This document shows, in pieces, positions 57,927 to 64,000 of a stretch of DNA of 64,000 nt. Position numbers and translations under genes: made by a program. The notes beneath the pieces are model-generated. The model worked only from the letters and a program-made list of their open reading frames with translations. It ran no database searches and was not told the origin of the DNA. Origin of the DNA: Antedon bifida (lineage: Eukaryota; Echinodermata; Crinoidea; Comatulida; Antedonidae); contig OY727097.1 in assembly GCA_963402885.1 (NCBI GenBank), positions 10,664,001 to 10,728,000 of the forward strand, read 5' to 3'. Every line of letters starts with the position of its first letter. Within the stretch, counting starts at the first letter, position 1.

Positions 57927-58206
57927 TCAACTGATTATAACGATAGTTTATTTATCGAATGTCAAAGAGCTGTTGACGCTTTATTTGGTCTATCGCACGC
58001 TAATTTAGACAATAATTTATCTGACGATAATATCCCAGATGTTGAATTACTGGAAGATGGTGTGTTTGGCGATCTGGACTTTGATTTAAAAGTCAGTCAA
58101 AGTCTTTCTGAAACCGGTAGCCTTTCTCTTATGGATATTTGTGATATTAAATGCCGTAGAGATTGTACAAAAACTGTCTGAAAGTTTACCACTTGATCAT
58201 GTAGAA
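57927..58206 (+). pseudogene. Exon-like coding segment with a +1 frameshift
   Basis: From 57927 a frame reads STDYNDSLFIECQRAVDALF, then an acidic, leucine-rich stretch (PDVELLEDGVFGDLDFDLKV, SLSETGSLSLMDICDI). Near 58150 the plausible coding continues in the next frame as AVEIVQKLSESLPLDHVE, ending exactly at a strong donor, GAA|GTAAGT (58207). The composition is unlike the flanking AT-rich DNA. An acceptor is not clear (GATAG at 57945 is possible). One extra base explains the frame change: a pseudogene, sequencing error or alternative splice. I do not recognise the family. Confidence 0.4.
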
Positions 58207-58755
58207 GTAAGTGTTTGTTTAATGTATTTTTTAACGTAATATTTTTTTTTCATTTCATTTTTTTAAATGTTATTATCTCTTTCTAGTTTAAGCAAAATAT
58301 CTTTTTTCAATTTTAATTCTTAAGTTGATACCGTTTCTCTGACTAGAAGTTGTAGAAAGATTCGTCCGTGTATTTATTATGCAGTAACCACTTTGGTGCA
58401 GATAGATTATTACATACCGCAATGAATTATAATTTTTTTTTACTATGATGACATTTTTAAAAATATAAAAAAATGATGCATTGTCAAACTATATACTTTT
58501 AAACTTAATATATGAACATTTTAAGAAAGAAAGTTATTGTTAAGTTTGTTATTTCGGCCTAAGAAAATGTCATAATTTGTTTGATTGTCAAAATTATTTT
58601 TAATATTCAATTAAAGATTAACCTAATCAACTTGTGTTCTCTTAATTTCATAATAAATCATACATACGATACACTTTAAGAAAATGAAATGCAAAATAAG
58701 TGTTCCCGAGCATTCTGACGATCTATAATAATTTTAAAATTTAGCATAATTATTT
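58207..58755. other. Spacer or intron, no gene seen
   Basis: If the segment before it is an exon, this is its intron. No acceptor-bounded coding partner recognised. Confidence 0.3.
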
Positions 58756-58759
58756 TCAC

Positions 58760-59255
58760 CATTTTGTTAACTTACACGTGCGTAGCCTGTCACCTTTGAC
58801 GTGCTCGTATAACGTAATTTCGAGTTGAAAAGTGAATCAAATATGATGATAATATTGAAGAAAGGTTGTAAAAATTTTTTAAACGCTTAAAATTGCCTGA
58901 AACGTACTCTCGCGTACGCATGCGTTATATGCGCTACGCACGTAATTGTATTTCAATATGATGAAATATGACCTGGAATTTATGAGTACCAAATTGTATT
59001 TAATTGTGATTCATGCTTGTGAAGATATGATTACAAACGTGATTTCATTAAATCGTGCGTAGACCGCGTAATTTTTGATTGCGCAACATGAAAACATAAC
59101 CACATCGATTCCTGGCCATAAGGAATATACTCTGAAAAATTGACTTCGTTAGATGAAACTGATATCAAGACAAGGCCATATATACAAGTTAGTGTTTACC
59201 AACCGACCGACCGACCGATCAACCGACCGACCGGCATAGTGAGCTGTAGAGTCGG
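58760..59255 (+). mobile_element. Partial Helentron-like relative, copy D
   Basis: CACCTTTGACGTGCTCGTATAACG (58791) and the following 300 bases resemble 23090-23480 of copy B (GACGTGCTCGTATAGCG, ATATGATT...AATGTGATTTCA). It ends with an (ACCG)n tract (59203-59233) and GGCATAGTGAGCTGTAGAGTCG, which matches the end of the 140-bp element at 43943-43962. The closing hairpin arm is lost. Confidence 0.45.
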
Positions 59256-59555
59256 TAACACACACGCACACACAAAATAAAATCACCCTTCTCCTAAAAA
59301 CCCACCAAATTCAAATGAATGTTGAGTCTATTTAGATTCTGACACCAATTAAATTAGTTTTAATTTGAAGCCAATGTGTGTATTCAAGTATTAAAGTATC
59401 GATTCTATGTTCAGATAGAAAAAAAACTCAGTTAGCAGATGAATGTTTTGACATTTAACTCTTTCTTAACTCTTTCTTAAGTTTTAAACATTTCGTTTTG
59501 ATTGAAATCGGCCTAAAAATGTGTAGTCTTTTATTCAATGATCAATAATATACAA

Positions 59556-59625
59556 ATATAATAATGCGACATTTATATAGCGCTATTTCGTAAATATCAG
59601 AGCGCTTTGAGTATTAGTTGCTTAT
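59556..59625. repeat. Common TATAGCGC-type repeat fragment
   Basis: GCGACATTTATATAGCGCTA and AGAGCGCTTTGAG form an inverted GCGC pair of a kind I recall from many marine invertebrate and fish repeats. Family not assigned. Confidence 0.35.
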
Positions 59626-59714
59626 TAAAATTATCTAGACTCTCTACAGGAAATAGGCCAACCAAAGAAAACCCGTTAATGACAATAACAAATTATTTAA
59701 TATTCTAACGAAAT

Positions 59715-59930
59715 AAGAACATTGGACCCCGCAGAGATCTTGTTTAACATCAGAAATTATTCAATACTATGTAATATATTTATTAGTATTGTTTACAATC
59801 TATGCTTGGTTACTGGTGCCTTTCCTTGTCTTGTTCCTGTTATGTTCGATGTTCGATTAGTACCATGTTATTTTCTGCGCCGCCGCTTAGATCCCCGACG
59901 ACGTTGAATCATTTTATCCAAAGATTGTGT
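59715..59930 (+). pseudogene. Possible LINE fragment (pre-RT/RT start)
   Basis: Two overlapping frames give NLCLVTGAFPCLVP and PPLRSPTTLNHF, resembling the conserved start of L2/CR1-type RT (a TGxFP segment followed by a DPxxLNNFRP segment). It is short and broken, so weakly supported. Confidence 0.3.
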
Positions 59931-60901
59931 ATGTACTGTTCCATTTTCTTTTATTTTTTCTGGCCATGTGGGGTATCTAAAAGTAATGTTTCTGGAGGTT
60001 GACCACCGACGGAAAATAGCCTTTTCAGTAATAAAGAGATGACTAAGACGTTGGTTGCTTTCATGTTTGTTATAATAGCTGCATTCTATCCTATGCCTAC
60101 TATCATAAAAATAGTGATATGGAACACTAGAGTTTGTAGACCTAAATTAGAAAATATGTATACGATTTTAGAATTTGTATTTTTTAACACAATGCAGTAC
60201 AACATTTCAAACCATTTTAAAGTTATCTGTAACACAACTCATAAGAATGGGTATGTAAAATGTATTAAAGAGAATAAAAATGAATGATGCTTATGGTAGC
60301 TACAATGTTATTACGATGCTATTATTTATATGCTGATTGATATTTATGTATTTTCTGTATGTATGTATGTATTATTATTATTATAGTTGTTGTTGTTTAA
60401 CTTATAATTATTTCAGAGCTTCTGCTCTTTGCACATTACTAAGACGATAATAATGAAAACGCACAGTTTCTAATGAAAGGGTTGCTGTATTACCTGCACA
60501 AATTCTCATATGCCATCCCGTATACAGTCATACTAGGGCAGAATTCCATAGCAAGCACCATTGTATGCCATCCGGTTGTCAGCATAGTTTTAGCTTCTTC
60601 TCTGTTGTAACAATAATATTATTGATGATTAATAATATTGATGAAATTGTAGGGAGAGCTCAAATGTCGACCATCCTGGGAACAGCACACATATTGAGGA
60701 AGGTGTTTTGTCTCTAAGGTGCGCGAAGCAGCAGCAGCAACAACAACAACAGCAGCAGCAGCAGCAGCAGCAACAACAACAAAACACTAGGCATACACAA
60801 AATCAAATTAAAATGTCTAAAACAATAGTCATACAAACATACATAACATTCACTAATTGTTTTATAAATCTCTTAGGCCTAATGTTCTAAAGTAAACTTG
60901 A
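59931..60901. other. Spacer, mostly no gene seen
   Basis: An 82-codon plus-strand frame at 60039-60287 begins with a hydrophobic stretch (TLVAFMFVIIAAFYPMP) and has four cysteines. It lacks homology or splice support, so it is not called. A (CAG/CAA)n run lies at 60728-60783. Confidence 0.35.
60728..60783. repeat. (CAG/CAA)n microsatellite
   Basis: About 18 triplets. The polyglutamine frame on the plus strand has no gene context. Confidence 0.8.
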
Positions 60902-61552
60902 TTAATTCGTTGCTTCCATATTGAATCCATAACCATAATTATCAAAGTGCTTACCAAAAGCTGAACGTGTAATAGAACCATTTAATATAAAAATTAAACG
61001 TTTGTCATGCAGTAGAACTAATACTTCACTTACATGATCCAAACCTAACAACATAGTAAGGACACATTATGTAGAAGTAATAGTAATAATAATTTTGCCT
61101 TTGTTTTGGCCAGTAATAATGTAGTACCTTGTAAATCCCGTTTCTTGTTTAAAGAGGTCTTCAGCTAAAACCATTCTTTCGGGTAGAGTAGAGTATATTT
61201 GAACATCTTGGTAAAGGTTGGCTAGAAGCAAGGCGTAGCGGTATTCTTCGTTTGTGAGCTTCGGGACTTCTTTAGTTATACTCATCCAACTAATGATAAT
61301 CATCTGAGTTCGAGTTGTGCTGTTTACTAAGAGCTCTCGCCGTACGGTGTCACTGCTCAGACCATTAAAGTTACGGTGGCCCACAACTCTGATGGTCGTG
61401 CGAGTGCCCACATCATGTTCAAAGCCAACCACAGGGGCTAGATTCATTCGAATGACACAGTGGTGTTGATCAATCTCTCTTCCAGCGTTTGATCCTAATA
61501 AATGACCAGAGCTTGTCACAACAGCACAGTCATTGCAAATAAGGCGAAGACT
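60902..61552 (-). pseudogene. Sialyltransferase catalytic region with in-frame stop (ST6GalNAc-like)
   Basis: The minus strand from acceptor TTCTTAG (61553-61559) reads SLRLICNDCAVVTSSGHLLG, then GREIDQHHCVIRMN and GFEHDVGTRTTIRVV. This is sialylmotif L, of the kind seen in ST6GalNAc III-VI, with the disulfide cysteine. DLFKQETGFTR follows near 61128. In the same frame the sequence runs to TAA (61067-61069), then continues CVLTMLLGLDHVSEVLV, the sialylmotif S position (usually S-T-G-W-x-T-M...), to TAA at 60902. The stop replaces the Gly/Trp of motif S and the second disulfide Cys is missing. A GT at 61126-61127 could be a donor, but no acceptor restores the frame. GT29 enzymes transfer sialic acid from CMP-sialic acid to glycans in the Golgi. 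This copy probably cannot. Confidence 0.7.
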
Positions 61553-61980
61553 CTAAGAATAATGGTCAATAATTAATATTAAATTTAATTTATTATGTTT
61601 AATTATTTCGGGTTTTAATCTTCAAAACTTCAATTTCAATTGAATTTATTTCCACAATATAATAACATAATATACAGGATAATAAATGCAATTATTAAAA
61701 GTAATGTTTTGAAATGTTTTATATCCGGAAGTATGTTAATTGACATGAATCACATGAGGAAAGTAGGTTATAGTGTGAAATCAAACTCTGCCTACAAACA
61801 GAGAACATGATCTGTTATAAGATGTAGTTTAAAGGTTTTCATGGCGAAATCAACATGTTGAGATAAAGTTTGCGGTACACCACGTAAATTTAGTTCTGAA
61901 AAGAACTGTTGAGTTTCTCAAATTTAATATAATTCCTTATAAGTAACCAGATAACATCATATACAATTACCAATTAATAC
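61553..61980 (-). other. Intron of sialyltransferase locus
   Basis: Lies between donor GTATTA (61980 downward) and acceptor TTCTTAG (61553). It contains AATTTCAATTGAATTTATTTCC (61628), similar to antisense LINE tails. No exon seen. Confidence 0.5.
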
Positions 61981-62145
61981 CTTATTAGCAGCTAGATTGA
62001 CAAATCCAGGAAATTGATGCAACACTTCTAACGTTGGTTGTGTTGATATTACAACGTTACGTAATGTCGTTTCTTTACTTATGAGTGATTTTACTCCGAG
62101 GGTTAACGTACCATTAAAGAAAGTTAACATAAATAATGCCGTCAT
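61981..62145 (-). CDS. N-terminal exon of sialyltransferase-like gene
   Basis: On the minus strand ATG (62145) opens 55 codons ending at donor AAG|GTATTA, phase 0, which joins the motif-L exon in frame. It begins MTALFMLTFFNGTLTLG, a short hydrophobic segment that could be a weak signal anchor, followed by a stem-like stretch (LISKETTLRNVVISTQ, HQFPGFVNLAANK). The helix is short for a Golgi anchor, so a further upstream exon may supply the real one. Confidence 0.5.
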
Positions 62146-62203
62146 CACACATGAGTAACAGATTACAAGCAGAAATGGTATTGTTGAATGTTTCTAGTAG
62201 AAA

Positions 62204-62234
<31 letters not shown>

Positions 62235-62880
62235 ATAATAATACTAATCAGTTCTTCAAAAAAGATGAGTAAATATAATCAATATCGAATATTTATAACA
62301 TTCTGTTTTTACTACTTCCATCTTCTTTCTACACAATAACATAATTATATTTTATTAGATGGTATGCTCGTCTCGCTCGCGTACCATCTGGGGGTCCCCA
62401 CAGATGGCTCTCGAATACAATAGAACCCACGGGGATATTATTGGGACACAAAAACGGAAGTGTCCCTTTAATTGGGGTATTCGGAAATAAAGACAAAGTA
62501 ACGAATACTGGATACCATCAAGAACAATTCATTGATGTGGACGATACTTGGAGAAATTGAGGAGAAATGGAAATTTAACTACGGGTATTGGGCGGCACGG
62601 GGTGGTGGTGATAGAACCGCAGTAATAAAGTTGATTGTATTTATACAGTAATAAGAGCCACACTAAATAAATACAGTAAGACATTCAACGATCGAAACAT
62701 GTTTATGTTATGTTGTGTTCCGTTATGTTTTCACTATTAACAGCCATTGGAGTGGAACTGTATCATGGAGGTTGGTGTTTGCCTTCCAACCCCAAGATAA
62801 AGTTTATTTTGTATTCTTGTTAGTGTAATCATGTACACATCAGTAGGCCTTATAATTCACTGGTTGAATGGTGACCGAAA
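62146..62880. other. Upstream region of sialyltransferase locus
   Basis: Contains a (AAT)n run (62201-62240) and a fragment, CCCACAGATGGCTCTCGAAT (62398), of the repeat found at 7125 and 35451. GATGGTATGCTCGTCTCGCTCGCGTACCATC (62359-62389) is an imperfect hairpin. No gene seen. Confidence 0.4.
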
Positions 62881-62884
62881 ACGT

Positions 62885-63262
62885 GAAAAAATCTCGTAAG
62901 TGACCAACTCTTTTAAAGGACCACCAACTCTTGTAAGGGATCGCTTTTCATAATCGACCATCTCTCGTAAGCGACCACCGCTCTTAACGATCACACTTCT
63001 CGTAAGTGACCACCTTTTTTAAGGGACCACAATCTCTCTCTCTCTCTTTCTTAAGGGGCCACTTATCATAAATCGACTACCTCCAGTAGCGACCACCTCT
63101 CGTAAATGACAAATTCTATTAAACGACCACCTCTCGTAAGTGATCACCTACTCTCATAAGGAACCGCTTCTCATAATCGATAACCTCTCGTAAGCCATCA
63201 CCTCTCTTAACGACCACACCTCTCGTAAGTGACCACCTTTTTTAAGAGGCCACAACCTCTGT
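62885..63262. repeat. Array of pogo-TIR-like CTCGTAAGTGACCACC units
   Basis: About fifteen short degenerate units, CTCGTAAGxGACCACC or CTCTTAAxGACCAC, occur in a larger 2-fold repeat (about 62930-63060 and 63150-63262). The unit matches the terminal CCTCCCGTAAGCGGCCA of the pogo-type MITE at 2708. Confidence 0.65.
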
Positions 63263-63499
63263 GGTCTCAAATACTTAGTGTCTGGGCCCCCTATTTAAAA
63301 ATCCAGGATCCGCACCTGTTAATTAACCTGTAATATAGAGTGCATATTTTTTAGAGATTTTGAAAGAAATCAAACAATATTTGATCTTTTTTTGTTTAGA
63401 AATCACTACATTAAGAGAAAATGAATATCATGTGAATGAAGAATCAGCAAAAAGAAAATGGAATGTTCTATATGAATGTGTATTAGAGAAATTATTACA

Positions 63500-63525
63500 G
63501 ATATATATATATATATATATATAAA
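63500..63525. repeat. (AT)n microsatellite
   Basis: A pure AT run. Others lie at 63751-63772 and 63924-63934, bracketing the hammerhead-like block and the SINE. Confidence 0.8.
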
Positions 63526-63580
63526 CAAATCAGGCAAAGAACATTAATTCTAAACCGCCCGGTGAGATATATATAACCGG

Positions 63581-63623
63581 CACTTGCACTGATGAAGGGC
63601 TAGTGTTGCCCGAAAGCTCTGCT
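63581..63623 (+). ncRNA. Hammerhead-ribozyme-like core, copy 2
   Basis: Differs from 141-183 at one base, in the stem II loop: CTGATGA (63589-63595), GGGC/GCCC, GAAA (63612-63615), GC-TCT-GC, U. The flanks on both sides differ from copy 1. The same reservations apply: an extra A before stem II and no evident stem I. Confidence 0.45.
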
Positions 63624-63774
63624 AACTTTTCTGGCTGTTTACTTTATCGTTTTGATTTAGCTTTTCGCTTTTTTATTTGTATCTCCATTGAGATCCAGCC
63701 ACTGATACCCACAGCATTGTCATTTTTTTCAGTAATTTGCCTTTGGATTTATATATATATATATATATATATGA

Positions 63775-63900
63775 ATTAATTAATTTGAAACGATAAAGAT
63801 GAGGAAATCTGTGAGAATGAGAAAAAGTCGCCCCAACCGAGACTCGAACTCGGACCGCCTGCTTGATATGCAGATGTCCTAACCATTAGACCACTGGGGC
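63775..63900 (-). repeat. tRNA-derived SINE with intact cloverleaf head
   Basis: The minus strand 63900-63829 folds as a 72-nt cloverleaf: acceptor GCCCCAG/TTGGGGC, D arm GTCT/GGAC with A-box TCTAATGGTTAGG, anticodon arm TCTGC/GCAGG, T arm CCGAG/CTCGG with TTCGAGT. The anticodon loop ATATCAA would give AUC, not a standard animal anticodon. The same head plus the tail CATCTTTATCGTTTCAAATT is found at 24110-24330, so it is read as a SINE. A true tRNA gene is less likely. Confidence 0.6.
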
Positions 63901-64000
63901 TTTCATGGTATTGTTCGAACTCGATATATATATATTTCTCATGTGTAGTAGAGCGTTTCTTTGATTGAATAATTTTGTTCAGTAAATTACCAATGGTTTA

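Noticed and set aside
60039..60287. 82-residue protein with a hydrophobic N-terminus and four cysteines
   Set aside because: The N-terminus looks like a signal peptide, but there is no homology, splice or promoter support, and the composition fits AT-rich non-coding DNA.
60708..60890. Polyglutamine protein
   Set aside because: Only a (CAG/CAA)n microsatellite with a few flanking codons.
63829..63900. Functional tRNA gene
   Set aside because: The cloverleaf is good, but the anticodon would be AUC and the same sequence with a shared tail recurs in decayed form at 24110-24330, which fits a SINE better.

Overview
This is a eukaryotic window: AT-rich, intron-rich and about two-thirds mobile or tandemly repeated DNA. 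Golgi glycan-modifying enzymes of animal type (a GAL3ST sulfotransferase and an ST6GalNAc-like sialyltransferase), a phase-1 immunoglobulin-domain receptor, and LINE, BEL/Pao, Helentron-like and pogo-like elements suggest an invertebrate deuterostome such as an echinoderm, hemichordate or cephalochordate. I infer this from gene families only and cannot name a species.

Three host loci can be modelled. (1) About 973-20137, plus strand: the 3' part of a single-pass immunoglobulin-like receptor. Seven exons have fully compatible splice phases: three Ig-like domains, a transmembrane exon and three short tail exons with an ITIM-like tyrosine motif, then stop and poly(A) signal. The 5' end lies left of the window. 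(2) 34993-41441, plus strand: a complete three-exon GAL3ST-type sulfotransferase (432 residues) whose first intron holds a 1.1-1.3 kb direct duplication. (3) 60902-62145, minus strand: a sialyltransferase locus with a good sialylmotif L, but an in-frame stop just before the S-motif region, so probably a pseudogene. An exon-like segment at 57927-58206 is unassigned.

Most of the rest is mobile DNA. LINE remnants of several lineages lie at 8.9-9.4, 9.5-12.9, 15.6-17.6, 33.2-34.3, 42.3-45.7, 50.7-52.4, 52.6-53.6, 54.9-55.6 and 56.2-57.7 kb, and a decayed BEL/Pao pol at 30.2-32.7 kb. A non-autonomous family occurs at 0.2-0.85, 12.9-14.5, 22.1-23.7, 27.9-30.2 and (partly) 58.8-59.3 kb, with a 140-bp element of the same architecture at 43.84 kb. 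I interpret it as Helentron/Helitron2-like: a 5' hairpin, a left subterminal repeat and a 3' hairpin that carries that repeat again. Hairpin sequences differ between copies but stay matched within a copy.

Tandem arrays cluster at 24.6-27.6 kb (about 195-, 31- and 85-bp units) and also lie at 14.9-15.6/17.6-17.8, 49.55-49.85 and 62.9-63.26 kb. A foldback element lies at 45.98-46.55 kb. A long interrupted palindrome at 50.1-54.8 kb carries clustered nuclear-receptor-type half-sites. Two nearly identical 43-nt blocks at opposite ends of the window look like hammerhead ribozyme cores.

The strongest leads for something undescribed are the hairpin covariation in the Helentron-like family, the isolated hammerhead-like blocks, the palindrome with triple AGGTCA half-sites, and the disrupted sialyltransferase.
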